Below, piece after piece: positions 23,101 to 31,865 of a stretch of 33,738 nt of DNA. The notes under the pieces are model-generated. The model was not told the DNA's origin, searched no databases, and saw only the letters and a program-made list of their open reading frames with translations. Where the stretch lies: assembly GCA_910587935.1 (NCBI GenBank), contig CAJUNP010000017.1, positions 29,341 through 63,078 of the forward strand. The letters run 5' to 3'. Numbering within the stretch: the stretch's first letter is position 1; each line of letters begins with the position of its first letter. Source of the DNA: an uncultured Lachnospiraceae bacterium (GTDB lineage: Bacteria; Bacillota; Clostridia; Lachnospirales; Lachnospiraceae). The position numbers and the translations under genes are program-made.

Positions 23101-25452
23101 TTATTTCTTACTCCACCGTTCATACCGAATCAAATCGGCCAGATCCACCTGTCTGGTTCCCAAATCTTTCGCCGTACCGCTGCTGAATGCATAGTTCTTA
23201 CCGTCCCGGAACACATCGAGCACATAATAGTCCTTACTCTCCTTAGTCTCCCTGGAAAGCATCAGCTCCGTAAAATCCTCCAGAGAAATATTTAAAAGCT
23301 CTACCTGCCCGTCCGTATCCTCCGTATCGTTTACCGTAATCGTTCCCGAAGCGATAATTAATCCCTGATAATCCGTTTTAACGGTTACATTTCCCTTGCA
23401 GATAATAAGATAAATATCCCCCGGGGTCGCCTGAGAAACAATATAATTATTTTTAGTCAGCAGCGCTTTCTTTGTACCGTCCGCATTGTAAATGATAATT
23501 TCACCGTCATGGTCGTCATCCAGGGCGGTAATCATAGCGTCCATACTGTCGCTGTCTATTACATTTTCAAAAACTCCCCGGCTCTGTTCGGCGGGACTAA
23601 GCTGCGCCAGATTCGTTACCAGTTTTGCATTTAACGCCCGGAACATATCCATTCTTGTAAGAGACGCAAGTTCTGCCTGCTGTTTTTGTCCATGTGCGTC
23701 GGTTGCACGTATTAAACTGCCTGCTCCCGTTTCGTCATAAGCCAGTATATTGCCTGCCAGATGGTAACTTGTCATGGACTCCGGATCCCTGACTTTAATT
23801 TCTTTTGCATAAAGCCTGGTATATTTATCTACTTCTTCTCCGTTGACATTATAATAGTCGCGGAAATAAGCATTGGCTGCTTCTTCATTTTTAAAACGCA
23901 TGTAACAGTACACCAGCGTGCCTGTGTTCGTCTGTTTGAAAATAACCTCCGGAACATACTGCTTTTCACCGGAACCGGCTACATCTTCCTGAACCATATA
24001 ATCTTCCAGGGTTTTCCCCCCAAGCGCCGCCACACTGCGTCTTACGTCAATCTGCACAAACTGATCCTTCTGATCTACAAAGATCTCCTGGTACTGTTCC
24101 CTGGTCAGCGGATTTCTGTAATACTTGGAATTGCCTGTCAGTCCTGACGCTTCGATTTTACAGCCCAGGCATTCCGGCGGAACCAGATAAACCAACTGGC
24201 TGCTTTTTACCGCAATAGATTCTCCCATAAATACGTTATTCTGGTTCTGCCTCTCCGGTGCGTTCGGCGCGTCTCCTTCCTGCTCCGTATATGCTGTGGA
24301 AACATAAGCGTGGCCGCCGAGTGTCAATATTTCCGTATTGGATAAATCCAGAACACTGTTCTTTCCGTTGACAACAATGGCGCTGCTTTGCGCCTCATCG
24401 CTTTCGGACACGCCGTAGCCGTTATATTCCCCTTCAATAACCAGCCGGGAGGCGGATCCCTGCATGGTAAGATCGTCCTGCACGTTGGTAACGCCGGAAA
24501 GCGACAAAGAACCGCCGTCCAGCCGGATATCACGGCTCCAAAGCTCGATATCCTCCGCATTTAAGGTCATATTGCCGCCTACCGCAAGAGTTTCTCTGCT
24601 GACCACTCTGGAATAGGCGTCGTCCGGTATATCGTCCGCTTTCTTTAAATTAACCGCCGCTGAAACAGCGCCGCTCTCCAGTCCCACTTCCAGGTTTCCG
24701 GCATAGATATCGCCGAAAATGTTGACGCTTCCGCCGGATCTGGTATTATAAATCTTCAGTCCCTGACCGGCAATCATCGCATACTTATTTAAATCCGGAA
24801 ACGCCGAGCTCTGGGCAAACGATACGGAAGGCAGGACGATTTTAATATCCGTACTGATCATGGATACAAAGCCGCTCTCATCCACATATGTTACCTTCAG
24901 ATCTTTTAATGTAATTCCGGTCTCAGACAGAACCAGCGCGTATGCGGCCGGTGTCAGATTGGATTCCACAACTGCCCCGTACGTGCCGAAATGATCGATG
25001 CTTCCGTCCGCATCGGTTCCGTCTCCCAAAACGGCTTCCGTCAGATACCCCCGCAGTTTATCGATATTATACTCGGTCCTATGCATGGCATCCAGACAAA
25101 GATTTTCCCGCAGTTTATCATAGTAAATCGTATATAGCCTGTTTCTCCTCATTTCCGGCGTCTCATAAAGTCCGTAATTGGACATAAGATCCACATAAGC
25201 TTCAGAGAGCGCCAGTGAAATTTCCTCCTGAAGTCCCACATTAATTTCATCCAGAACCGTCTCGGCCGTATAAAAGGTATTCTTTCCCTGCTTATCCGTC
25301 AGACGCATCTGGTATCCCGCATAGGAAACAAACATCAGGATGCTGACAAGAAGTCCGATCAGGGCTATTGCCACCATCACCATCACCATTGCGGAACCGG
25401 CGTTATCTTTATGGATTTTTCTCCTGCTATCCGTTCTCATCGCTATCCACAT
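23101..25452 (-). CDS. PilX/GspK-like pilus protein with long beta-repeat ectodomain
   Basis: A 783-residue protein. Its N-terminus has a short basic leader and a single hydrophobic helix beginning DNAG-SAMVMVMVAIALIGLLV, as in PilX/GspK-type minor pilins, which often lack the +5 Glu and the Phe+1. Helical residues follow (TFYTAETVLDEINVGLQEEI). From about 220 to 400 there are repeated short beta units (GSVNIFGDIYAGNLEVG, NMTLNAEDIELWS, GSLSLSGVTNVQDDLTMQG) suggesting a beta-solenoid. Near 675-705 comes IYLIICKGNVTVKTDYQGLI, a pattern I associate with PilX C-terminal domains. The start is taken at ATG 25450-25452, with GGAG 6 bases upstream; an ATG four codons in has a weaker site. The stop of the PilV-like gene is next to it. 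The function is probably tip or priming, by context. Confidence 0.78.
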   Translation of the reverse strand: MWIAMRTDSRRKIHKDNAGSAMVMVMVAIALIGLLVSILMFVSYAGYQMRLTDKQGKNTFYTAETVLDEINVGLQEEISLALSEAYVDLMSNYGLYETPEMRRNRLYTIYYDKLRENLCLDAMHRTEYNIDKLRGYLTEAVLGDGTDADGSIDHFGTYGAVVESNLTPAAYALVLSETGITLKDLKVTYVDESGFVSMISTDIKIVLPSVSFAQSSAFPDLNKYAMIAGQGLKIYNTRSGGSVNIFGDIYAGNLEVGLESGAVSAAVNLKKADDIPDDAYSRVVSRETLAVGGNMTLNAEDIELWSRDIRLDGGSLSLSGVTNVQDDLTMQGSASRLVIEGEYNGYGVSESDEAQSSAIVVNGKNSVLDLSNTEILTLGGHAYVSTAYTEQEGDAPNAPERQNQNNVFMGESIAVKSSQLVYLVPPECLGCKIEASGLTGNSKYYRNPLTREQYQEIFVDQKDQFVQIDVRRSVAALGGKTLEDYMVQEDVAGSGEKQYVPEVIFKQTNTGTLVYCYMRFKNEEAANAYFRDYYNVNGEEVDKYTRLYAKEIKVRDPESMTSYHLAGNILAYDETGAGSLIRATDAHGQKQQAELASLTRMDMFRALNAKLVTNLAQLSPAEQSRGVFENVIDSDSMDAMITALDDDHDGEIIIYNADGTKKALLTKNNYIVSQATPGDIYLIICKGNVTVKTDYQGLIIASGTITVNDTEDTDGQVELLNISLEDFTELMLSRETKESKDYYVLDVFRDGKNYAFSSGTAKDLGTRQVDLADLIRYERWSKK

Positions 25453-25455
25453 CCC

Positions 25456-26676
25456 TTACTCCAGCTTTGTTCCTTCCAGTTTCGCCAGCGGACGGTCCGT
25501 GCCGGGACTGTCCCCCTGTGCGTAAACCTCCACTTCCATCACATAAATCCGATCTTTGGCTTCACTGACTCCTAAAGATTTGATTCCGGAAACCGTTAAC
25601 GATTCGCTTTCCGAGTAAACCCGTACCGGATCGTCAAGATCGGTAAAGGAAAGCTTTAAGGGGGCGCCTTCGCCTTCTGCCGCGATTCCGCCCAGATTCA
25701 GATTGGTCCAGTACAAACCTTTTGCCTTCCCACCCGCAAGAGCGTCTTTTATCTCCAGCTTTGCCTGATAGGTAAAGGGCGCCGGTTCGACATCGCTTCC
25801 GGTATCACCAAGAAGTTCCTGTCTGACTATGTAAAAGTTTACGGGCAGTCCCTGTAAGTTATGAATATGAATCGTATCCGTATTCGTTATCGGCGCAAGC
25901 CCATAGCGCGGCGCATAAAACAGATACAGACTCTTTAGTTCGACCCGTTTTCCCTCTTCGTCAAACATTGAGGAATTGTCAAAAACAACGGTTTCCGTCT
26001 TATAATTCTTATATCCGTCCTTCATAACGCCGTCCGAAGTACAGATATACTCATAGATCACTTTAGCACGGGTGACGGCGTCCTCATCTTCACCGCTTTT
26101 TGTCACTTCCAGATATATATCCCTTTTTAATTCTTTCGCAAAACGTTCCACATTCCAGCCGGCGCCGCCGATCCCGGTCTTGTTCATGTTAAAAATCCCA
26201 TATACGGCTTCGTCCTGCCCCACCGCATTGGTTTTCGTCTTCATGGGCTGAATATAAGTACCGCTGTCCAGCGCGCTGACCGTATTCATATTTAAAAGAA
26301 GACTGCTGTTTTGGGTTTCATATACTTCCCCGACCTGTCTTTTTGGATTGAGCTTCACATATACGTCATACCCGACGGAAGACGCAGCGTCCATCGATAC
26401 GCCAAGACGTTCAAAGGTATATATCCCCGTTGTGTCATCGGCCGACCATGTATAGGAAAACTTTGCCGAATCCGTCAGATCCTCCAGCTTTTCCTTTTCA
26501 AATATCTCCATTTCATTCTGCGCCAGGGTTGTGGCCCGCAGCACATTCCGGCTCTTGTTATTCACCCGGTAAGAGGAAAGGAAACCGCGCAGCAAAGGAA
26601 CAATGACCACTGCCATAATGACCACCGCCACCAATAACTCAATCAGCGAAAATCCCCGGTTATCCTGTTTTTTCAT
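25456..26676 (-). CDS. PilV-like minor pseudopilin
   Basis: The prepilin leader MKKQDNRG is followed by FSLIELLVAVVIMAVVIVPL: Gly-1, Phe+1, Glu+5. It is 406 residues, roughly twice the size of a classical PilV, with a predominantly beta C-terminal part and no recognised catalytic motif. ATG 26674-26676 is chosen because GGAGG lies 4 bases upstream. A frame six codons longer would put this site inside the gene. It starts the set of four minor pseudopilin genes that end the operon, after pilO and before the PilX-like gene. A PilD substrate taking part in pilus priming is inferred. PilV versus PilI/GspI assignment cannot be settled by eye. Confidence 0.83.
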   Translation of the reverse strand: MKKQDNRGFSLIELLVAVVIMAVVIVPLLRGFLSSYRVNNKSRNVLRATTLAQNEMEIFEKEKLEDLTDSAKFSYTWSADDTTGIYTFERLGVSMDAASSVGYDVYVKLNPKRQVGEVYETQNSSLLLNMNTVSALDSGTYIQPMKTKTNAVGQDEAVYGIFNMNKTGIGGAGWNVERFAKELKRDIYLEVTKSGEDEDAVTRAKVIYEYICTSDGVMKDGYKNYKTETVVFDNSSMFDEEGKRVELKSLYLFYAPRYGLAPITNTDTIHIHNLQGLPVNFYIVRQELLGDTGSDVEPAPFTYQAKLEIKDALAGGKAKGLYWTNLNLGGIAAEGEGAPLKLSFTDLDDPVRVYSESESLTVSGIKSLGVSEAKDRIYVMEVEVYAQGDSPGTDRPLAKLEGTKLE

Positions 26677-26705
26677 AGGCCCTCCTTTCCGCATATAACG
26701 CCGCT

Positions 26706-27419
26706 TTACTCGGCTTCACCTGCCTCCGATTCGCCGGCGTTTTCTGCCGGAGGCGCTGTTTCAAGCACTCCGAAAATATTATCCGTTCCCAAAATCACAG
26801 TAGGAATATCAGATTGCTCATAGGGCATCTCCGTGCCGGTCAAATGATAAAAATCAACCACTGCGGAACAGCTTAAATAACCGTCTCCCGAAAGAGCTAC
26901 GCTAACCGTGCTGAGAGCTTTTCTTCCCGGCATGTCATAAAGATATTCTATGATATGTTTCAGTCCGTCATAAGATGTTGTAAATCCAAGGTTCACGGAA
27001 GAATCAAACATTCTGATTCCTTCGTCTGTCAGCTGGTACTCTCCCACGCTTAAGCTGCCCGAATACGGAAGTTCTACGGTTCCCGCAAGAGTAACGGACG
27101 GAACCGCAATATCGTTGGCAACTACCTGCTCCATATTGTAGGTATACATGATCTCGTCTTCCATCATGGTATCCGCGTTGAACAGCCGTATGATCCTGTC
27201 GCACTCCGCCTGCATGGACTGCGTGTCGTCTTCAAACTCCTGCCGCCTTGCCTCTAATAACTCCAATTCCGTAACCGTATTCTGTAAAGAATCGTTTTCC
27301 GCCTCCAGGGCATCGCATTTTTCCTGATATTTTATATAAACAAACTGGTAAACTCCCAGAGCAATTAATATTCCCGCAAGAATCATTAACAAATAGATGT
27401 CTTTTTTCTTTACCTGCAT
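26706..27419 (-). CDS. pilO: PilO-like pilus inner-membrane alignment protein
   Basis: A 237-residue bitopic membrane protein with a short basic cytoplasmic start (MQVKKKD) and one membrane helix (about 8-26, IYLLMILAGILIALGVYQFV). A coiled coil follows at about 32-75 and then a ferredoxin-like beta/alpha region (about 100-205), with an acidic Glu/Ala tail. This is the PilO plan; PilO pairs with PilN on the outside of the membrane and links PilM to the pilus machinery. The start is ATG 27417-27419 behind a perfect AGGAGGTGATAAG site. A longer frame from 27527 overlaps the pilM-pilN gene and is not credible. It follows the PilM-PilN fusion by 11 bases, which strengthens the identity. Confidence 0.88.
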   Translation of the reverse strand: MQVKKKDIYLLMILAGILIALGVYQFVYIKYQEKCDALEAENDSLQNTVTELELLEARRQEFEDDTQSMQAECDRIIRLFNADTMMEDEIMYTYNMEQVVANDIAVPSVTLAGTVELPYSGSLSVGEYQLTDEGIRMFDSSVNLGFTTSYDGLKHIIEYLYDMPGRKALSTVSVALSGDGYLSCSAVVDFYHLTGTEMPYEQSDIPTVILGTDNIFGVLETAPPAENAGESEAGEAE

Positions 27420-27430
27420 CTTATCACCTC

Positions 27431-29179
27431 CTAGAGTCCTTCTTCTGTTTCCGTCTGCTGGGTTTCTGTCGGGGAATCCCCGGCCGGCTGTTCCTGTACC
27501 GCCTGCTGCTGCCAGATTCCCGCCCATTTATAAGGAAGCGTTATGGAAAAGCTGACCTGGCCTTCCGTTTCCAAAGTCTGTCCGTTCATGACAGCCCCCG
27601 TATCGTTTAAACCACTGATCACGATTCCGTCTCCGTCTATGGATTCAAAGGTTCTGAACTGCCTGATCACCATGGCCACCTCTTTTTTATCCTGCACGGT
27701 AACCGACAGATTAACGTTTTCGGTACTGGAAGTCATACTGATCACGTTCAGGGTTTTGGGCATCTTTACTTCCATTTCTTCTATAAAAGCTACCAGATTT
27801 TCATTGGCAACCACCGTGCTGTTATAGAAATAGGTAATTTTGTCAAACGTGTATTTTTGCTGAAGATATGCCGCATAAACGGTTTTTATGGGCTCCAGTT
27901 CCTGAATTCTTTGCTGCAGCTGCTTATTTTTATCGGTAAGGTTCTGAAACCGTAACAGAGAAACCGCGGCAAGTGCGGCTGCAATCAGAATTCCGCCTGT
28001 TAAGACCAGAATAGACACCCGCTTCATTTCTCCTTTATCGGGAACCACTTCTAATTTTTTCTTTTCGTTTTTTTCGCCGATAAATCCTAACGGTTTGATG
28101 GCGGCGCCGATACAGGTAATGTATGGACCGAAACTGTCCGCCTTAAAATCTTTCTCAAGACGGAATCCGTCAATTTCTTTTAAGGGCGTTACCCGGATAT
28201 CCACCGCCCCGTATAACAGTTGGTCCAGTCCCTGAAAATCTCCCCCGATTCCGGTCAGGTATATTTTTTCAATGGGAGCGTCACCGTTGCGGGAATTATA
28301 ATAATCTACAACACGGGAAATTCCGCTGATTAAGTAGTTCAGGGAAGCCCCCACTTCTTCCTGCAGCGTTGCAGGGATCTCGCCGTCGGCAAGATTTATA
28401 TCCAAATTAATGACGCCGTCTTCCTGATCGTCCTGTATGAGAAAATCGGTTTGCATACAGTTTTTCTCACACAAAATGCGTACAGCTTCCTCATAAGAAG
28501 GCGTGTTTAAAGCGGCTGCATTCATCATCACCGCAACCGCGTCCATCACCCCATAGGAAACGTTCCTTTGCAGAACGATGGCCTGATCCTTTAAAACCGT
28601 AACCAGCGTAGAATTTTCATCGATTTTGGCCACCAGCTTTACTCCGGTGTCACAATGCGCATGGACCATCTGGTAAAGACTGTTACCACTGTAATCCAAT
28701 GCAATAACCGTTCCGCCAAGCGCCGCCGCTAACGCCTGATAACTGTTTATAATGGTTTTGGGCGCTGCAAGCACCTGTAATTTGTACTGCCTGACTCCCT
28801 TATCATTTTCCGTCACGCCGACTACGGAATGTGCCAGTTCATACTGATCCAGATCCACCGGAAAATAGTCGGAAGCGTTGGAACGGATCACATCTGCGAT
28901 TCGGTTCTCTTTTACATAGGGAATCGTCACTTCCCTGCTGGCAATCTTCGTGGAACCCATAGTAAACACGATTTGTTTCACGTGGATTTTGTTGGCCGCC
29001 AGCGCCTCTTTGATGGTTGAAACAAAGGACTCGTCCGTCTCAATCACATCGTCTTTTAACATCCCCTCCGGAGTCCGGATCGTAACGTGTTTATATACTC
29101 TTGGGTTTTTGGCTTTGTAATCCACCTCACACATGTGGATTGCCGCACTTCCTATTTCAATGCTCAACACTTTTGCCAT
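27431..29179 (-). CDS. PilM-PilN fusion protein of the pilus assembly platform
   Basis: A 582-residue protein that appears to join two usually separate proteins. Residues 1-365 have the actin-like fold of PilM: VLSIEIGSAAIHMCEVD at the phosphate-1-like site and IEKIYLTGIGGDFQGLDQLL at the adenosine-binding-like site. After a short linker (LEVVPDKGEMKR, about 376-387) there is a membrane helix at about 388-408. A coiled coil and a PilN-like domain follow to about 555, with a Gln/Glu-rich tail. In standard systems the cytoplasmic N-terminal tail of PilN binds PilM; here that link would be covalent. Both halves are in frame over the whole length. The start has GGAGG about 12 bases upstream, a longish spacing. 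Neighbours pilD and pilO fit. Confidence 0.88.
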   Translation of the reverse strand: MAKVLSIEIGSAAIHMCEVDYKAKNPRVYKHVTIRTPEGMLKDDVIETDESFVSTIKEALAANKIHVKQIVFTMGSTKIASREVTIPYVKENRIADVIRSNASDYFPVDLDQYELAHSVVGVTENDKGVRQYKLQVLAAPKTIINSYQALAAALGGTVIALDYSGNSLYQMVHAHCDTGVKLVAKIDENSTLVTVLKDQAIVLQRNVSYGVMDAVAVMMNAAALNTPSYEEAVRILCEKNCMQTDFLIQDDQEDGVINLDINLADGEIPATLQEEVGASLNYLISGISRVVDYYNSRNGDAPIEKIYLTGIGGDFQGLDQLLYGAVDIRVTPLKEIDGFRLEKDFKADSFGPYITCIGAAIKPLGFIGEKNEKKKLEVVPDKGEMKRVSILVLTGGILIAAALAAVSLLRFQNLTDKNKQLQQRIQELEPIKTVYAAYLQQKYTFDKITYFYNSTVVANENLVAFIEEMEVKMPKTLNVISMTSSTENVNLSVTVQDKKEVAMVIRQFRTFESIDGDGIVISGLNDTGAVMNGQTLETEGQVSFSITLPYKWAGIWQQQAVQEQPAGDSPTETQQTETEEGL

Positions 29180-29275
29180 TTTTGCTGCTGTCCTCCTGCA
29201 TTGCTATTTAACTTTCATATTGTTTTTGTCCGTTTCTCTATGTAAATGCTGTAAAAAGCTTTTTCATTTTCCAAA

Positions 29276-30034
29276 TCATAATCCCAAATACGCGCGATAC
29301 CATACCAGAAACTTCTCCCCCCACAACACGGCAATCATTACGCCTATGGAAAGATAAGGCCCCATGGCAAGTACATGTCCCTCTCCGCTTAACTTCATGC
29401 GCAATAAATGCACCACAGAACCTATGATGCACCCCGCGACAAATCCTATCAAAATAAGCTGCCAGCCTAAAAGCAAGCCGCAGACCGCCATCAGCTTCAC
29501 ATCACCGCCCCCTATTCCGCGGCCATGCGTAAGAAGATATATAACATATAAAAATCCACTGACAAGAAAGAGGCCGATTACATACCGCGGCCAATCAGTA
29601 TAATCAGTAACTATACGAATCAGCCCCAGTGCCAGTATAAAAAGATTGATTCCAAGAGGAATCTCAAAGGTTCGAAAATCAATGACACTCAGTGTCAGAA
29701 GCGCAGAAAACAGCAGACAGTAAAGTAGGGTTTCCAGACTCATACCGTATTCTGCAAATACAATCAGGTAAAGCGCTCCATTCAGCGCCTCGATCACGGG
29801 GTACTGAATGGAGATTTTTTCTTTACACTTGCGACACCTGCCTCCCAAAAACAGATAACTGAACAAAGGTATCAGATCATACCATTTCAGCCCGTACCCA
29901 CAATTCATACAATGGGAACGAATCTTCACAATATTCTCTTTTTTCGGTAACCGGTAAATGCATACGTTTAAAAAACTGCCGATTACGATTCCGTAGAGGA
30001 ATATGACTATGTAGAGGATGATTGTGGGGAGCAT
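29276..30034 (-). CDS. pilD: Type IV prepilin leader peptidase / N-methyltransferase
   Basis: This inner-membrane aspartic protease cuts the leaders of prepilins and methylates the new N-terminus. It is 252 residues with about seven hydrophobic helices. The N-terminal part has GIVIGSFLNVCIYRLPKKE, followed by two CxxC pairs (Cys42/45 in CMNC and Cys67/70 in CRKC) of the methyltransferase zinc site. The catalytic aspartates are Asp119 in SVIDFRTFEIP and Asp178 in the GGGDVKLM motif. The length matches bifunctional PilD/ComC rather than the shorter archaeal FlaK/TadV type. The ATG is preceded by AAGGA about 10 bases upstream. It follows pilA directly, and its substrates (the pilin and the pseudopilins) are in the same operon. 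Confidence 0.96.
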   Translation of the reverse strand: MLPTIILYIVIFLYGIVIGSFLNVCIYRLPKKENIVKIRSHCMNCGYGLKWYDLIPLFSYLFLGGRCRKCKEKISIQYPVIEALNGALYLIVFAEYGMSLETLLYCLLFSALLTLSVIDFRTFEIPLGINLFILALGLIRIVTDYTDWPRYVIGLFLVSGFLYVIYLLTHGRGIGGGDVKLMAVCGLLLGWQLILIGFVAGCIIGSVVHLLRMKLSGEGHVLAMGPYLSIGVMIAVLWGEKFLVWYRAYLGL

Positions 30035-30056
30035 TTATGGGGTGTCCTTTCAGTAA

Positions 30057-30554
30057 TTAGTTAAAATCCTGAGTTGTCGCCGGACCGGTAACAGAATTCC
30101 ACCAGTTCTTAACCTGAACCGTCGGAATTCCATTGGTTACTGTCACTTCTATTTGAAGCGCATCAGGTGCCGCCTTGTATGTATTAGACGATGTCGTATA
30201 AGTATTCTTCAAGGTTGCTGCTAATTCTTTTGCAAGAAGATGTGCGTCGCCGGTAGCACTCGTAGAGGCGCCCGCAATATCAAGAGACTGTGCAGTTCCG
30301 CCGCCTCCGGTAAATGTCAATATCAAAGGTGACTTGGTATCTGCATTGGTTTCTTCGTCCGCCAATGCAATCTTAATTGTCTGCACAATCTCACCGATCG
30401 CCGTATTGTCCTTCTGCAGTCTTGTTCTCTCCACATATCTTAAGTACTGCGGTGTCAGCACAACAAGCAATACTGCCATGATCGCTACAACTACGATCAA
30501 CTCTACAAGGGAAAAACCTTTGTTAGCTGTTTCTCTTCTTTCCTGCTTTTTCAT
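30057..30554 (-). CDS. pilA: Major type IV pilin (PilA-like)
   Basis: A 165-residue prepilin. The 13-residue basic leader MKKQERRETANKG is followed by FSLVELIVVVAIMAVLLVVL, with Gly-1, Phe+1 and Glu+5, then Pro at about +22 (LTPQYLRYVE) as in T4P major pilins. The globular part (about 50-165) is small, Thr/Ala/Ser-rich and lacks cysteines, so it has no disulfide D-loop, as is common in clostridial pilins. Its place between pilC and pilD, its short length, and the strong GGAG ribosome site (9 bases before ATG) favour major over minor pilin. A hairpin in the mRNA just upstream may raise its yield (see separate feature). ComGC is less likely because the typical ComGC cysteines are absent. Confidence 0.9.
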   Translation of the reverse strand: MKKQERRETANKGFSLVELIVVVAIMAVLLVVLTPQYLRYVERTRLQKDNTAIGEIVQTIKIALADEETNADTKSPLILTFTGGGGTAQSLDIAGASTSATGDAHLLAKELAATLKNTYTTSSNTYKAAPDALQIEVTVTNGIPTVQVKNWWNSVTGPATTQDFN

Positions 30555-30589
30555 AGTAAATCTCTCCTTTTATATAGTTTTTGTTTATC

Positions 30590-30619
30590 TTAAACATTCC
30601 GCCCTACCGAAACGCTTAA
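30590..30619 (-). other. Inverted repeat / mRNA hairpin between pilC and pilA
   Basis: In the minus-strand RNA UUAAGCGUUUC pairs with GGAAUGUUUAA over all 11 positions (three G-U wobbles) around an eight-base loop GGUAGGGC. It is in the 70-base spacer, ahead of the pilA ribosome site. No T run follows, so it is probably not a terminator. An RNA processing or stabilising element for the pilin message is inferred. Confidence 0.5.
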
Positions 30620-30624
30620 TTCGA

Positions 30625-31839
30625 TTATAAGTTATCGAGCGCCGAATACATATTCATCATAGGCGCCATAACTGCCGCAATCAAAACAAATACGATCACA
30701 GCCAGAACCAGAATAATAAGCGGTTCCATAACAGCCATCAGTGACTGAACTTCCAGTTCCACTTCCTCTTCATAATAGTCTGCCAGCTTATTGAGCATCT
30801 CCTCCGTATTACCGGATTCTTCGCCGATTCGTACCATATGGTATACCATTGGCGGAAATAAACCGCTGGCCTCCATTGGCTGCGATAAGGGAACGCCCAA
30901 AACCACCTGTTCTTTAATATCCACCAGCGCTTCCTTAAACCATATATTTCCCATAACATTGGACACAATCTCCAAGGCTTCCACCATAGGGACGCCGGCC
31001 TCAAGCAGCGTGCTTAACGTTCTTGCCATCTGGGAGGAAGCTGATTTGACAACCAGACGCTTTACAACGGGTACTATCAGCGCTATTTTCCCGAAAACAT
31101 GCTTACCGCTGTCGGTTCCGGCATAATAGCGGATCAAAGCGGCGATTCCCGCCGCTGCAAGCAGAAGCAGATACCATTTTGCCTGAACAAAATCACTTGC
31201 CGCAACCACCGCCTTGGTAATGCCCGGCAATTCCGTTCCAAGATCGTCAAAGATATCCGTATATGCAGGGATAACAAACAACAGCATGACAATGACAACC
31301 GCTACCGCCACGCAGCCAACCACAATGGGATAAATCATGGCTTTTTTAATCAGTCCCTGGGTCTTGCTGTTACGCTCCAGCTGTGTGGCAACCCGGTCCA
31401 GAGCGACCTCCAGACTTCCGGATGCCTCGCCTGCCGCCACCATATTAATCATAATGTGAGGAAAAATCTTAGGGTATTCCGCCATGGAACCGGAAAGGGT
31501 CTCTCCCTTTTCCACGCTGACACGGACTCCCTGAAGCGCCCTCTGAAGTTTTGTATTCTCCGTCTGTTCGCAAAGCATTTTCAAAGCTTCGAGTATACTG
31601 ACACCGGCTTTAGTCATACTGACAAACTGTCTGCAGAATACGCTTAAATCTCTGGAGGTAGGCTTCCCTCCAAAATCAAGCTGCACATCCTTTGTCAGAA
31701 TATTCTGTTCCGTCAGGCTGATAATCGTCATTCCCTGATTTTTCAGATCTGTCTTTGCCTTTTCTATAGAACCGGATTCAATACTTCCTTTTATTTCCTT
31801 TCCGGATTTATCGATTGCCTCATATCCGTAACTAGCCAT
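30625..31839 (-). CDS. pilC: Type IV pilus assembly platform protein PilC (GspF family)
   Basis: PilC is the inner-membrane platform that transmits motion from the PilB ATPase to the growing pilus. It is 404 residues, the family size. Two GspF domains are present, each with the recurring signature: FCRQFVSMTKAGVSILEALK and, in the second, MARTLSTLLEAGVPMVEALE. Membrane helices occur at about 165-190, 215-235 and 375-400 (PLIILVLAVIVFVLIAAVMA). Both GESLSG/EEMLNKLADYYEEEVE-type loops are present. The start is taken at the second ATG (31837-31839), since MASYGYEAIDKSGKEIKG is the usual opening; another ATG four codons upstream lies too close to AAAGG. Neither has an ideal ribosome site. It follows pilB. 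Confidence 0.95.
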   Translation of the reverse strand: MASYGYEAIDKSGKEIKGSIESGSIEKAKTDLKNQGMTIISLTEQNILTKDVQLDFGGKPTSRDLSVFCRQFVSMTKAGVSILEALKMLCEQTENTKLQRALQGVRVSVEKGETLSGSMAEYPKIFPHIMINMVAAGEASGSLEVALDRVATQLERNSKTQGLIKKAMIYPIVVGCVAVAVVIVMLLFVIPAYTDIFDDLGTELPGITKAVVAASDFVQAKWYLLLLAAAGIAALIRYYAGTDSGKHVFGKIALIVPVVKRLVVKSASSQMARTLSTLLEAGVPMVEALEIVSNVMGNIWFKEALVDIKEQVVLGVPLSQPMEASGLFPPMVYHMVRIGEESGNTEEMLNKLADYYEEEVELEVQSLMAVMEPLIILVLAVIVFVLIAAVMAPMMNMYSALDNL

Positions 31840-31865
31840 TCTTATGCCCATGCCTTTCGATTTGC

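Noticed and set aside
27420..27527. N-terminal extension of PilO by 36 residues
   Set aside because: It is Gly/Arg-rich, overlaps the end of the pilM-pilN gene, and lies upstream of a perfect ribosome site for the shorter start.
29253..29264. Perfect palindrome AAAAAGCTTTTT between pilD and pilM-pilN
   Set aside because: It has no loop and simple A/T content; it is likely chance, and no terminator-like stem is present.
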